Positions 50,439-62,796 of a stretch of 64,000 bases of DNA are shown here, piece by piece. Location of the stretch: positions 19,383,024 through 19,447,023 of the forward strand of contig OY987231.1 in NCBI GenBank assembly GCA_963920705.1, given 5' to 3'. Below the pieces are notes generated by a model that saw only the letters and a list, made by a program, of their open reading frames with translations, was not told where the DNA came from and made no database searches. Position 1 is the first letter of the stretch. Each line of letters opens with the position of its first letter. This stretch comes from Odiellus spinosus. Lineage: Eukaryota; Arthropoda; Arachnida; Opiliones; Phalangiidae. The translations under genes and the position numbers were made by a program.

Positions 50439-50600
50439 TTAAAGGGAGAATGAAACCTAACAACAAGTATTTATCTATTCCTTATAGGCCTAATCCAGGA
50501 GTTAAAAAATTACAAATAAATATTCAACTAGAAATAAATTTAAAACTTAAAAGGGAAAATAGGATTAGCTGGATTTTAATGGGTATCCTTAATTTCTTCG
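50439..50600. mobile_element. Left part of a TTAA-type element
   Basis: TTAAAGGGAGAATGAAACC then CCTTATAGGCCTAATCCAGG and GGATTAGCTGGATTTTAATG. No right end found nearby; it runs into another inverted-repeat structure. Confidence 0.55.
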
Positions 50601-50664
50601 CAATGACGCAATGAAAGGTCAGCGATCAATCGAATGTTATTGAAACTCTCATGTAAATTTCGCT

Positions 50665-50975
50665 TTAATCCCGGGACTTTGCTCATAGTCCTGGTCGATT
50701 TCCAAAACCGGAAGTCTAGAGAACCTCGCGAAAATTTTGGCGGGGAAAACTTTTTGTCACGTGATCGTCCGCCATCTTTTTATAGTGTGAAAATAGCTAC
50801 AGACTAACCAACGCCTCCTATACTTTATCATATAGGAAGCGTTGGACTAACATCTTGAATTTGGTTTGTGGGAAATAAAATTAGAAATAGTCTGGCAGCC
50901 TGTTACTACAAAAAGATGGCGGCGCGGCTATGAGACAAGGGCCCATTTCCGGCAAATCGACCAGAACTATTCAAT
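50665..50975. mobile_element. Inverted-repeat structure, possible TIR element
   Basis: Ends CTGGTCGATTTCC...CCGGAA and, inverted, CTGGTCGATTTGCCGGAA; further in, CCGCCATCTTTTT on both arms. A second palindrome lies at the centre (AACGCCTCCTATACT / ATATAGGAAGCGTT). Confidence 0.55.
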
Positions 50976-51511
50976 GTTTTCATTTCGGGAGTTACATTAT
51001 CAAACTTAAATTAAAGATAATTCACTTATGGTATCTAGATTAATTTTTTTTCTGGTATTAGTAATTTTCAAATTTTCAATATTAATCCCACATATAAACG
51101 ATTTATAAACTGGTTAATGGGTTTCCAAACTCCGAATTTAAGAGTTCATTTGGCGTGAAATGACCTTGTTTTGGATTGTTTAATTTTTTTTATAATACTT
51201 GTGTTTTTTTTTCTGAGAAAGAAGAAAAATGTATGGTGAGTAATAAGTCGGCTAAGGCCGTCCATATTCGAACGAGATGTAATTGGCTGAGTAAATGCCT
51301 CGATGAATATATAGACAAAACGCTAAATACAAAGAACAAACAGAATGAGCCCGCGTATTCTTTAAAACTTGGCCTAGATTTGGTGTTAAATCATATTCTT
51401 CACCTTCCCTCTCGTTAAAAAAAAACACGCTAAGCTTCGAGAGATGTTCTAAAATAAAAAAAACTCTTAAAAACCTTTAAAGTTTAGACAATTCGCCTTA
51501 AAAGTTTACTT

Positions 51512-51662
51512 AAGTTACGTTCACACGGTAGACTTTGAAACCGTTATAATAATATAATTTAATATTTGATGAATGATCTTTACAGCTGACCCCATAATTT
51601 AGTAATCTGACCTTTCCAAAACGGTTAAAATATTTTAAAAGTCTCTAGTGTTAACGTAGCTT
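51512..51662. mobile_element. Short TIR element related to the one at 2920
   Basis: Left end AAGTTACGTTCACAC...AGACTTTGAAA, right end inverted AAGCTACGTTAACAC...AGACTTTTAA. Same size and terminal motif as 2920-3072. No coding potential. Confidence 0.6.
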
Positions 51663-52157
51663 ATACAAAACAGGTTTATTTGATAGTGGATACTAAAAAA
51701 AAAAGTCGAAAGTCAGGGTAAAGGGTTCGTACAAAATTTTCTAACAGATTCCCTAATTTTCCAGGTTTTCCCTGACCATTTCTAAATAATTGCACTGACC
51801 AATTTAATATTTTGCACGATTCTACTCATCTTCGCGAGTTGTTGGTAATGCACACTTTTTCTAAGCGTGATCGAGCCTGATTTGACACAGTTTATCAATC
51901 AGGGTCGATAGTTTCGTCAGAATATGCGAAAAACCAAAAAAAAAAATTAAATTTGAGGAGATATTTTCAGCTTAAAATAATTATTTATTACAATTAAAAG
52001 GTCAACCTTTCATAAACATTTTCTTGACCTGTACCGAAACAGTTTATTTCCCTGACTTGTTTCAAATTCCCTGAATATGTGGGCCCTTTTTCAAATTCAA
52101 GTTGTGTATATGAACCCAGAGTCGTCGTGCTCGATCTAAAATTGAAACTAACAAAAC

Positions 52158-52493
52158 CAGAAGCCGATGAAACCCTCCTTTGGAGTCTATTACTCCCGGG
52201 TCTTGTCTACCCCTCTCTGTATGGGTTATTCTCAAAAGGCGCGATTCGTACGCCTCCTAACGGTAGATGTTTTCGGAGCGGGAGCTCGTCGAGCGAATAT
52301 CTCTAGCAGCCTTGGAGTTCGTCCAAAAACGTCGTCGTTTGTGGAGAGAGAGAATTTCCAATTTTCCGTAGACAGGGTGGATGAAGTAGGACCCCTTCTA
52401 ACTCGTAAAATTGTGAATTTTACCCATACAGAGAGGAGCGCTATATGGAACATTGGAGTAGTAGACTTCAAAGGAGGGTTTCATCGGCTTCTG
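52158..52493 (+). mobile_element. Family A element, copy 14
   Basis: 336 bp; duplication ACAAAAC. Confidence 0.93.
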
Positions 52494-53008
52494 ACAAAAC
52501 TGATTCGCTAACTTCATAAAGTTCATTCTCCCTTTAAAAACTTACTCGAATAATATTATTACGAAATCCGGGAAGAATTTTTAAAATCGTTCATCGTTGT
52601 TAGAGAACAAAGAAGGTAAAAGAATATAACATCATTATAACGTATGGAAAAACTATAAATAAAATTTGTTTTTTTTTTTCAGACTAGGGTGATTTATTTT
52701 TCCAAAAAGGAAGTTATAAGATATATTTAAGTTTATAGGTTGCCGCATCTACACTTAATCTACAGGAATAATGACTTTATTGATAAATCTGATGCTCGGA
52801 AAAGTTACCTATATTTTGGGTATACTTTGTAAACGTGAATTATGGAAAGAAATAGTTTGTTAAATACATTCATGAGGAACTAAAATAATGAGCTAAGCTG
52901 ATCCAAATTGATAAGTAATGATAACTTAAACATCGTAGTGAGAAGAGGATGCCATTTTGAAAACACGAACTTTTGGATGACTGCTTCTAGGTTGGGAGTA
53001 AACTTGAC

Positions 53009-53600
53009 GGATGCTTCGAAGTTAAAAGCATGGAGATGCTTCGAAGTTGCGAGTAAACTATGGGGATGCTTCGAAGTTGTGCCTAAACTATGGGGATGCT
53101 TCGAAGTTATGCCTAAACTATGGGGATGCTTCGAAGTTATGCCTAAACTATGGGGATGCTTCGAAGTTGTGCCTAAACTATGGGGATGCTTCGAAGTTGT
53201 GCCTAAACTATGAGGATGCTTCGAAGTTATGCCTAAACTATGGGGATGCTTCGAAGTTGTGCCTAAACTATGGGGATGCTTCGAAGTTGTGCCTAAACTA
53301 TGGGGATGCTTCGAAGTTGTGCCTAAACTATGGGGATGCTTCGAAGTTGTGCCTAAACTATGGGGATGTTTCGAAGTTGTGCCTAAACTATGGGGATGCT
53401 TCGAAGTTGTGCCTAAACTATGGGGATGCTTCGAAGTTGTGCCTAAACTATGGGGATGCTTCGAAGTTGTGCCTAAACTATGGGGATGCTTCGAAGTTGT
53501 GCCTAAACTAATGGGGATGCTTCGAAGTTATGCCTAAACTATGGGGATGCTTCGAAGTTGCGCCTAAACTATGGGGATCCTTCAAAAAATTACGCATAAA
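53009..53600. repeat. Tandem array, second 30-bp unit, about 20 copies
   Basis: Unit TTCGAAGTTGTGCCTAAACT + ATGGGGATGC. One unit near 53511 has an extra A. Open frames in several phases simply follow from a unit divisible by three without stops. Confidence 0.95.
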
Positions 53601-54660
53601 CTAAAAGGTATGTGAAGAAAAAGATCAAACGTAAAATATACTTCGATGGAATTAAACAAGTCTAAAATATTGGAATGATATACCCTAAAATTAACATTTA
53701 CTATTTATATACTTAAAAAATGATTATAAACTATTGGAATGCTTCGAAAATTAGGTTAATCTATTAAAATAAACTTCCAGAACCTTTATGAAATGAAAAA
53801 CACTACCACACAAAGAGATTTATATCAAACGATTTAGGTTTACGTTTATATTCGCTATGAAACTAAAAGTTTTTTTTAAATCAAAGCTCTAAAAAAAAAA
53901 CCCCGAGAAGAAACCATACAACGGCTCCGCTTTTATCCCATCAGTTAGAAGCTTTCGTTTAGTTATCAACTATGAACGTTAAGTTGAATCCAGGTTAAAC
54001 CCTGACAATAAAACTGCTTTAGTTGAACAATAACACTCATCTCTTACCTAGATAGAAGCACTAAAACTTCGGCTTCTTATAAGCCAATTTAGATTCTACA
54101 TCATATATCGTGGTAAACAAGATAATTTTTTAACTAAAATACATTTTTACTTTACAACGTGACCATCGGATTAGATTTTAATCCTTATTAATACACGGGA
54201 AAAGACGATTTCGGATAGACTTATAATCCGACTATAAATATATATACCACACAGTTTCCTGATGAGAAGCGATACATCATGTCGACTGCCCATTCGGCCT
54301 GTTAACGTATTTATATATGTACAAAGTTTCGAGAGTAAATGTTTCCTAAGTACCGGATTAAGGTCCATTCACATGAGCTAATATTTCTTTCCAAATACGA
54401 TATTAAAAATTTCTAATTTCTATGAACAGCTAATCATTATAGGTTTTTTGTGACATCACATCCGGTTTTTTCAACGTATGATCTTTAATTTTTAGATTTA
54501 GTGTCATTTTCTGAAGTGATTAATTTGTGGTACGATTTTAATTAGACCAACTTGACCATGCAGTTTTAATTCACGTGTGCAAACTAGTTGGGGCAACTTG
54601 GAGGTTAAAATTGGATAGATTAAGTACTTGTGCGAAAAAGACCGCCCGAAAAGACCTTAA

Positions 54661-54771
54661 AGCCGGATTCACACAGACCTATTTCCACGCGTTTCGAGAT
54701 CGCGCGCCAATATTAAATCAATGGGCGCACGAGCGCGAAACGCGTGAAAAGAGGTCCGTGTGAATCCGGCT
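54661..54771. mobile_element. Short fold-back TIR element
   Basis: 111 bp with about 36-bp inverted ends, AGCCGGATTCACACAGACC left and AGCCGGATTCACACGGACC right (inverted), continuing to CACGCGTTTCG. Only a short spacer remains between the arms. Confidence 0.75.
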
Positions 54772-54842
54772 TATCACGTGCCAGAACGCGCGAGAATCAA
54801 CTGTAGGCTGTACAATAGCCAACCAATAAGAGTGATGACGTA
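54770..54842. repeat. Dispersed repeat shared with 21041-21105
   Basis: Reverse-complement match (TTATCACGTGCCAGAACGCG and CGAGAATCAACTGTAGGCTG). It abuts the palindromic TIR element 54661-54771. Confidence 0.7.
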
Positions 54843-56559
54843 GTATTGCGGGGAAATTTTATTTTAAATATATTGAAGATTATAAAAATATATTTTTACT
54901 GTTTCGTTATTTTTTTCTAAAACATATGTATATTTATTTTGAATCGTTTTTTAACGATCTTTCCGAAAAAGCTACTCAATTTTTATTTGAAGTTCATGAA
55001 AAATCTGTGACAGTCAGTCTTTAAATTGTTATAAAACCTTAAATTCTCGCGTGATTATCTCATTTAATAATACAGAGCGTATATGGTGCTATTCACGCCA
55101 ATTTTAGGAGATAAAAAATTGGAGTAGATTTATGAAAAAAGGGAGGGTGGATCATTTTGATTGTTATAGAGCTCGGAAAGAAAAAAAAAAGAAAAAAATC
55201 GGCCCCCTTTTCATAGATTTTATTCCAAAACCGCACAATAACGCCACCAAAATATTCGTTAAAAAATGTTTTCACCATGCAGACAAAGCGTCGGAAAGAG
55301 CTGGGAAAGAGAATAAGCTTTTTCCTACTTCCGGCATCAGAGTCCAAAAAATAAATCTTTTTATAATATTTTTTTAAAAAAATATTAAATTCTTTAAATC
55401 AAAATTCACTACGACAGGCCGGAAAATTAAAAAAATAAGGTATAAAAAATATATTTTTTAAATGGCCCTCTAGATATTCATTACGCAATTTTTAATTTTA
55501 AGTTTTTAAATGGAATAAATTGTGTTATTGGAACATTTTTAATTAATTATTGATTAAATTTGCACGAATTTTAATCTGATTATAAATAATTAAGGTTTAA
55601 ATTATTAATTATATACATAACGCTTCGCTGAACCGTTGCTATACCATAAATGTCGTTATTTAAAAGTCGACATCTTTGAAGTTTTGCGATAGAAATATTG
55701 GCGAAAGGAATTCTACCTTCGGGAATGTTTTAAGTAGTTGAAGCCCAAACTTTTGGATTCAATTTTTATGTTGCGAACAAAATATTAAAAACCCTCTGTA
55801 GATAATGAACCTGATATCTATTGCAACATAAATAAAGATTACAAAGAAGAGAATAACATAATTTATAAGAGATAATAAAACTAATTGAAAGGCTAATTAA
55901 AGTGAATACAAATTCTTGAATACCTAATTAAATTAAATTTTCGAAGTGGTCTGCGTCTAAAATGATTAATTTAATTGTACCGAAACGTGCATTAATGGAC
56001 TAGTCAAGCGAAAATAGGGACGCCGGAACCAAAGCTAGCTGAATTCGATCTTAAAATAGCCTTAATAACTTTTATACGGGGCTGATCGCGTTTGGAATTC
56101 ATTAAACCCATCTACAATTCATGATAAAAATTAAGTATATTTTATTTTGATACTCCGAAAATTCCTGGAATTACCTCGAACATTGACGTGTATTCGTTTA
56201 AAACAAGTGTTATCTAATAACTGAGTAATACAAGTACATATTTACCTATACCCCATCTATGAAAATCTGCAACTTCAATGTAGATTATATATATATATCA
56301 ATCTAATTGGGTTGGATAATATGTAAAGCAGGATATATACCCTCTTATAAGGAGATTAAGCTGTTAACCTATTTCGTAATAAGGGGGTCAATAATTTGGA
56401 AGAAAGAATTATTGAACAGTATGACCTAGACACTCATTTGAGCCCAAACCTTAGAGGGTCAACAGTTTAAGGGGGAAGCTAACGTGATTAGTATATATGA
56501 CCCCTAAACTCTTTTGGGTCAAAACTTTGAAAGGGAAAGAAACATGATAAGACTGTAAG

Positions 56560-56840
56560 ATATGCCCCCACTTTTCAACCCAAACCATATGGGCCAACCT
56601 GTATCATATGATATTTTGAGCCCCAACCATAGGGGTCAACCTGTATCATATGATCTTTTGAACCCCAACCATAGGGTTCAACCTGTATTATATGATCTTT
56701 TGAGCTCCAACCATAGGGGTCAACCTGTATCATATGATCTTTTGAACCCCAACCATAGGGGTCAACCTGTATCATATGATCTTAAGAGCTCCAACCATAA
56801 GGGGTCAACCTGCATCATATGATCTTTTGAGCCCCAATAA
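56560..56840. repeat. Tandem array, 42-bp unit, about six copies
   Basis: Unit CAACCATAGGGGTCAACCTG + TATCATATGATCTTTTGAAC + CC. Diverged fragments of the same motif (GGGTCAA.. and AAACC) continue on both sides, about 56390-57010. CATATG and CATATGATC give internal dyads. Confidence 0.9.
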
Positions 56841-57103
56841 AATGAGGTCGACACTTTGAAGGAGAAACAAACGTTATTAGACTGTATTTAAGTTACCCTC
56901 TTTTAAACCTAAACCATTGACGTCTACACAGAAGGGGAAAGAAACGTAATTATACTGTATTGATTTGCACCCTGTTTTGAACCATAGCTATTGGGGGGGT
57001 CAACAATTTGTGTGGAAAGATAACGGTATCGCGCAAAATGAAGCTATCTCTCGATCATCATCACATTTGGAATCCAGCTTTAACTTGCCTTAGTTCATAA
57101 AAT

Positions 57104-57439
57104 CAGAAGCCGATGAAACCCTCCTTTGAAGTCTATTACTCCCGGGTCTTGTCTACCCCTCTCTGTATGGGTTATTCTCAAAAGGCGCGATTCGTACGCC
57201 TCCTAACGGTAGATGTTTTCGGAGGGGGAGTTCGTCGAGCGAATATCTCTAGCAGCCTTGGAGTTCGTCCAAAAACGTCGTCGTTTGTGGAGAGAGAGAA
57301 TTTCCAATTTTCCGTAGACAGGGGGGATGAAGTAGGACCCCTTCTAACTCGTAAAATTGGGAATTTTACCCATACAGAGAGGAGCGCTATATGGAACATT
57401 GGAGTAGTAGACTTCAAAGGAGGGTTTCATAGGCTTCTG
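57104..57439 (+). mobile_element. Family A element, copy 15
   Basis: 336 bp; duplication ATAAAAT. One base of the right terminal repeat differs (CATAGGCTTCTG). Confidence 0.93.
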
Positions 57440-57658
57440 ATAAAATCAAGTTTGATAAAAGACTAGCAACGACAAGGGTCTCAAATAACAGGTGGTAAAA
57501 TTAAAGCTACTTCAATGTCTCTGATATACACAACCTCGCGATAAAGTAGATTAGTTTGCAAGACCTATACTCTAGCTCTATTGAACCCTAAGCATAATCA
57601 TCACGTTGAAGTAAACGTTTTTAGACTTTATGAACAATCTTTCGAGCCTCAGTCATAG

Positions 57659-57939
57659 CAAGAAGGATCAGATAAGGAGAGGAAAAGTGGGCACGGCGCG
57701 GTTCCTACTGCGTCGGCCTAAACTCCCACTCTGGGAGAACGGGGGTAGAGACGTTTCGTGGTAAAATGTTGTCGCGTGGGTAAAACGAATCCTTTATGAG
57801 ACGCGCTAGCTAGCGACCACGTGACAACAGTTTACCTCGAGAATTTCCTATCCCCCATTTCCACCCGAGTGGGAGGTTGGCTCTTCTCTCTCTAACTCAA
57901 CGCAGCCCCACTTTTCCTCTCCTCATCTGATCCTTCTTG
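57659..57939 (-). mobile_element. Family C non-autonomous DNA element, copy 2
   Basis: 281 bp, opposite orientation to 39397-39677 and highly similar; 7-bp duplication GTCATAG on both sides. Confidence 0.9.
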
Positions 57940-59854
57940 GTCATAGTGGTCAAGGATTTGCGGGAGGATGAAAAGTGTTGTACCACATATTGAACGCCAA
58001 CTATAGTGGATTTACAATTTGTTGTGAAATATATAGAACTCTATTGTACAGAATTAATCTATCTTTCGATCAGATTCCAGGGTTAAATCTCGTAAAAATC
58101 CTAGGGTATTTTCACATGACAGGTGGTAAAATGAACGTCGCTTTAACGTCACTGACATACGCGCAACCTTGCAATAAAAACTCGTGACCTTAACAATAAG
58201 TTGAAATTTTAACGTGGGACGTACTTCCCTCGCGGTGTGCCGAAAGACAAACGCTACAAAATATTATTTAAAACCCACACACGTGTATAAGGAAGCCTCA
58301 AAATGACCCCCAAGAGTTTCGCATTAATTGAAACGTGTCGTAAATGGCACCTTCAAAAGACATTTAAAAATTACAAAAGGGGCTGGTTTATAATATCCGT
58401 CATCTTCTACATAATTTATATAAAGACAAAAGTTTTCTTTTTCTTTTTATTACATTCGTCTATAGCTCATATGGCCCTAAGGGAGTTCCTGTAAATGGGA
58501 CGTTTTGTATACGGTTCACGGAACATTTGAGGCCTCTTATATAAAATGCAAAAATCTTCCATCAAAATACTTGATGCTCGCACCACCGCTTTGTAATCGA
58601 GTCTATTTCATCTTTAATTGTACAAAAAGGGCAAAAATGGATTCTCATTATCTCTAATAAGTAAAATAATCATAGAGATAATGGTAAATGTAGCTTTGAA
58701 AACGCTGGCATTTTGAGGTAAGATAGACTAAAGTCTAGAGAGAAGCGACGAATGAGTCGTGCTCCTGAGGGGGCAGCCAAACCGGCTATATGAAATTTTA
58801 AGGATGAATATCTTCATTCTTCTTCAAATATATAACCTTCTGGGTAGAGAAATATTTTTGAAAACTTCGTGGTGGTATGTAATTGTTACAGTTTAAGAGA
58901 CTACCGAACTCCTACTCGTATACATATTTGTAATTTCATGGCAACCGTATATCGTTTCGGGTGAAAAAGTCACGATTTGATATGTAAATAAACTGGCTTT
59001 GAGGATTAATAACACGAATTAACACGAACTCATTGATCACGTCATTTGGTGATGTTGGATCGAATGGCATTTGATCGAACGGTGTGACATTTGAACTAAT
59101 TGTATAGTTTGCGACCGTGATAAGTTTAAGCCTGGCTAGACAGCTAGGAATCAATATCTAGAAGACCACTAACGCCAGGGTTCATACAACATTTGGGAAA
59201 CCAATTTCGCTGATTTTTCAGGTTTCCCCATTGAATTTTTCCTGATATTTCCATGGGCACAAAATCTTTTGAAAAATCCTACGAATTTAACTGGTTGAGG
59301 TCGTCATTGACAAAATTTTAAGAGTTTCCCTGATATTTTCCTAATTTTCTAGAGAGAATGGAGCTCTAGCCCAAGCTTGACATTCCCGAGTGGGCAGATA
59401 TTATTGAATTAGCCATACACCCGAGTTCAACCAGACAGTGCATAGAGTTTGAACTCTTATGAACCCTCATTTCAGCTTTGATATATATACAAAGAGTTTA
59501 AAAGTGCGCTGCCTTGGACATTCCTGCTACTATACGTCTAACAAATGCTATCTAAAATCGGCACAAGTTACGTTAAGAACAAGTCACAAATAAACAATAG
59601 AAGATTTAGAAGAGTTATAAAATTAAAGATTTATAAGAAGTAAATAAATATAAATATTTATAAATGTGTTTATTTTGGGAACTTTTAAGCAACGCAAAAA
59701 GAAGTTAATAAAAATATAACGTTTGTTTAAATAGCTCTTACTGTTTCGTGTATTCGAAAATTTGTTTATTTCTTACGCTTTCCAATTAGTAAAAGCCAGA
59801 GAAAACGTTGTGTTTATGCTAATGCGTTTAATATCGTTACCCCTTTGTTACGAT

Positions 59855-60040
59855 TTGGGTCCACTTGATCGACTCCCAAATGATCGACAAGAGGTCCACT
59901 TGATCGACACCCAATGATCGACTCACAATTGATCGACTCCCAAATGATCGACAAAGGGTCCACTTGATCGACTCCCAAACGATCGACAAAGGGTCCACTT
60001 GATCGACTCCCAAACGATCGACAAAGGGATCAAATGATTG
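59855..60040. repeat. GATCGAC-rich tandem repeat
   Basis: About 35-bp unit GTCCACTTGATCGACTCCCA + AACGATCGACAAAGG, four to five copies. Confidence 0.8.
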
Positions 60041-60131
60041 ATGCCTAATCCCAAATTACCGACAATAAAGGGTGCATTTGATCGTTTCCTAATTGGTCAA
60101 CTTCGTAATAACGATTATAAATAGATTAACC

Positions 60132-60153
60132 AACCTAACCTAACCTAACCTAA
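60132..60153. repeat. Short telomere-like (CCTAA)n run
   Basis: AACCTAACCTAACCTAACCT + AA: about four units of the arthropod-type TTAGG repeat, interstitial. Confidence 0.75.
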
Positions 60154-60284
60154 AAAGTACTCTGACCCCATTTTCACGGAATAATTATTATTTGAATTAG
60201 TTCTTATTTATATACCATAATTTAACCTTTAATAGTTTCTTGCAAAAAAACTTTGACCTATACTCGTTACTCGCTAAAAAACTG

Positions 60285-60385
60285 GGCTGTCGATCAATTG
60301 GAATGGCTTGTCGATCAAATGGGAGTCGATCAAACGGGAGTCGATCAAACGGACTCCTTGTCGATCAATTGGAAGTCGAGCAAAT
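60285..60385. repeat. Inverted GTCGATC repeat cluster
   Basis: Repeats of GTCGATCAAACGGGA-type sequence, the inverse of the 59855-60040 cluster, about 250 bp away. The two clusters could fold back on each other. Confidence 0.75.
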
Positions 60386-61389
60386 GAACCTAAGCCTTTG
60401 TGACAACTGCAATTTATCGTAAAATTGATGTTGTATATATTATATATTATAAATAAAAAGCTAAAAATAGTGTTTTATTTGGTTTTAAAACAGATTTCCT
60501 TCAGTTTGAGATAAAACTATACTGAAACTAAATTTAACACCGTGAAAGTTAATTAAATTTACTAAACATTGCTTAAAATTAGAATAAAGATTTAATTACC
60601 TACAAATTCTATGTTCAAACTCTAGCTAATCGTAGTGAAATACATGCACCATGAAAAATATTATTATAATTATAAAAATCAAAAGCTATTCATGCAAATA
60701 AAATTTTGTTAACACACGAGAAAATTTCAAACGTATAATTGGTTTTATTTTTAAAAATCTTCTCGACGACCTTTAAAATATTATACTATATAAGGAAAAA
60801 TATATAAAAAAAAAACTGGTATCCAAGGGCATAACGGATATTAAATGATAAGTCACTTGAAAGAAAAAAATTACCTTCAATTATGGGTGCTTTTTTTCCA
60901 GTTATTTAATGATTAAATATATCAAATATTATCTATTAAAATTCTAAAATTAACATTATTAGGTATTTTTGTTATCACTTTAAAAAGGGGTCAACTAACT
61001 CGTAACAAAACTAGTTTGATTACTTTGAAAAGTGATACCTTTTAAGAATGCAATATTATTATTGTGTCTTGAAAACTATATTCGGTGGAGCGTGAGTTGA
61101 ACGTTATCATTAAAGCAAAGTGTGGCTTCGCCAACCGTAATGGGAAAAATACTATCGATTACGACTTCCTACTTCTCAAAAGTTTTAACCTTTTACGAAA
61201 TATTTACGCTTGGAAAATTACTAATAACCAGCCTGGTTATTTAAAAGAAAAATAAATTTATCCGTTGATGTATAACCTATGATTATCTAAAAAGCGATTG
61301 ATTTGAAATCTTATTTCGTTTATCTATTTGATTTTGGAACATTTCTCTGATAAGTTCAAAAGGCAAAATTAAAAACTATTCAAAGGAGG

Positions 61390-61830
61390 GTGAAACAATG
61401 CTTTTGAAAATCCTAAATAGGAAATGTCTTTGCGAAATATAGGAAACTATAGGAAGAATTTTATGTAAAATATAGGATAAAATAGGAAGAAATAAGTGTA
61501 AAATATATGATAAAATATGAAAATAATGAATTAAAAGTAGGAACCATGATTATTATTGCGTCACAACTCTCGCCACCGGTTTAAACATGGTATTAATATG
61601 ATCCAATTGCTTAAATAGTATGGAATTTTACAAACTATTTTAACTAGAAAATGTACAGTTAAGCTAAAATAATCTTATACAGCCACAGCTGACAGTATGA
61701 TTTATAACTTCACCCTTAACTAGAGACTTTTGAGTAGAAATATAGGAGATTATAGGAATTGCCATTAAATTATAGGAGAAAATAGGAAGGAGGTGAAAAT
61801 ATAGGAAAAAAAATAGGAAATATAGGAAAA
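61390..61830. repeat. TATAGGA-rich low-complexity repeat
   Basis: Many copies of AAATATAGGA / AAAATAGGA, with GGAGGGTGA near the left edge and its partial inverse (TCACCCTG) at the right. More TATAGGA motifs occur at 63180-63260. Confidence 0.55.
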
Positions 61831-61843
61831 GTAGTCACCCTGT

Positions 61844-62025
61844 TTAAAGGGAAACTTGGAGCTAAAAATGGAACAGCTTTTGAATTTATCGGAGAATTTT
61901 TTCGGAATTTTTAGACACCATTTTGGTGTTTAAATTAATTTCTGAAGTTTGGTAAAATTTTCCCACGCTGACCCCGAAAATTAATTCAAAAGCTGTTCCA
62001 TTTTTAGCTCTAAGTTTCCCTTTAA
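61844..62025. mobile_element. TTAA-bordered fold-back element
   Basis: 182 bp. Left TTAAAGGGAAACTTGGAGC then AATGGAACAGCTTTTGAAT; right is the inverse, ending GTTTCCCTTTAA. Arms about 45 bp. Confidence 0.85.
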
Positions 62026-62796
62026 TCCTTTATCGAGGGGTTAATCCCTGCACACTGATTACGGATTACGCGTAATCATAATAATTTTGAAGTGTAAACC
62101 TAGTTTTAAAAATACCCCCCAAAAAAGGGGATATTTTATGAACTAATAAAAATGCATTTAAATGATAAAATTAAATACATTTATGAAGTAACGTAGATAA
62201 AAATACAGTGAAAGCATCGAATTTACGATTCCAAATGCTTCTTTAAACATTTCAAAACCAGTTTTTAGTTTTAACGAGAATGTTATATAATGAATATGAA
62301 AATGAAAGAAAGAAATTTCAGTTTGACATTATTATAGACGATAAAATATTTAAGTAGAACGAAATAGTAATTTATACGGATTTTTCTTTTAAGAATTTTT
62401 TAATTCTAAATAGATATTGAATCCCCAATTTAATTTAAAACCGTACCGGAAACGGTAAAAAACTACTTTAAAATTTAAATTTCAATCCGGGAGAGAATAA
62501 AAAAATATATATATATATTTAAAATTCATTAAAAAAAAATCAGCAGAAATTTAAAGGAGGGAAAAAAAATTTGTATTTAAAATATCATTCCACGCAAGAC
62601 GATGTGAGCAAGAGGGTGGATTTTAATTCTCAGACTCTATAGTGGTGGGATTTTTGAAAGATTTTAAATAAAAGAAATTATTGAAGAAACCTACGGTATA
62701 TAAGAAGTGATGTTATACGCTTGGCTTGCTTTATCTTTGGTATATTATTTTATCAAGAACTAATTTCTTTAACTGGGAACGTACATCAAGTCACAG

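Larger units (their letters stand above)
52501..57103. other. AT-rich DNA with two tandem arrays, no gene seen
   Basis: Contains the 53-kb array, a fold-back element at 54661 and the 42-bp array. The small frames here are low-complexity or repeat-derived. Confidence 0.55.
57940..62796. other. AT-rich DNA without a gene
   Basis: Contains the GATCGAC repeat clusters, the (CCTAA)n run, TATAGGA-rich DNA at 61390-61830 and a TTAA fold-back. No exon-like stretch seen. Confidence 0.55.

Noticed and set aside
51176-51418. Resemblance of this frame to the one at 47300 (QNxEPxYSLxLG)
   Set aside because: Only about ten scattered residues agree, and the nucleotide sequences do not align well.
52908-53537. 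Repeat proteins of about 100-150 residues at the 53-kb array
   Set aside because: They are the 30-bp unit read in different phases; overlapping frames are equally open, so there is no coding signal.
60132-60153. True telomere end
   Set aside because: Only about four units, embedded in ordinary AT-rich DNA on both sides.
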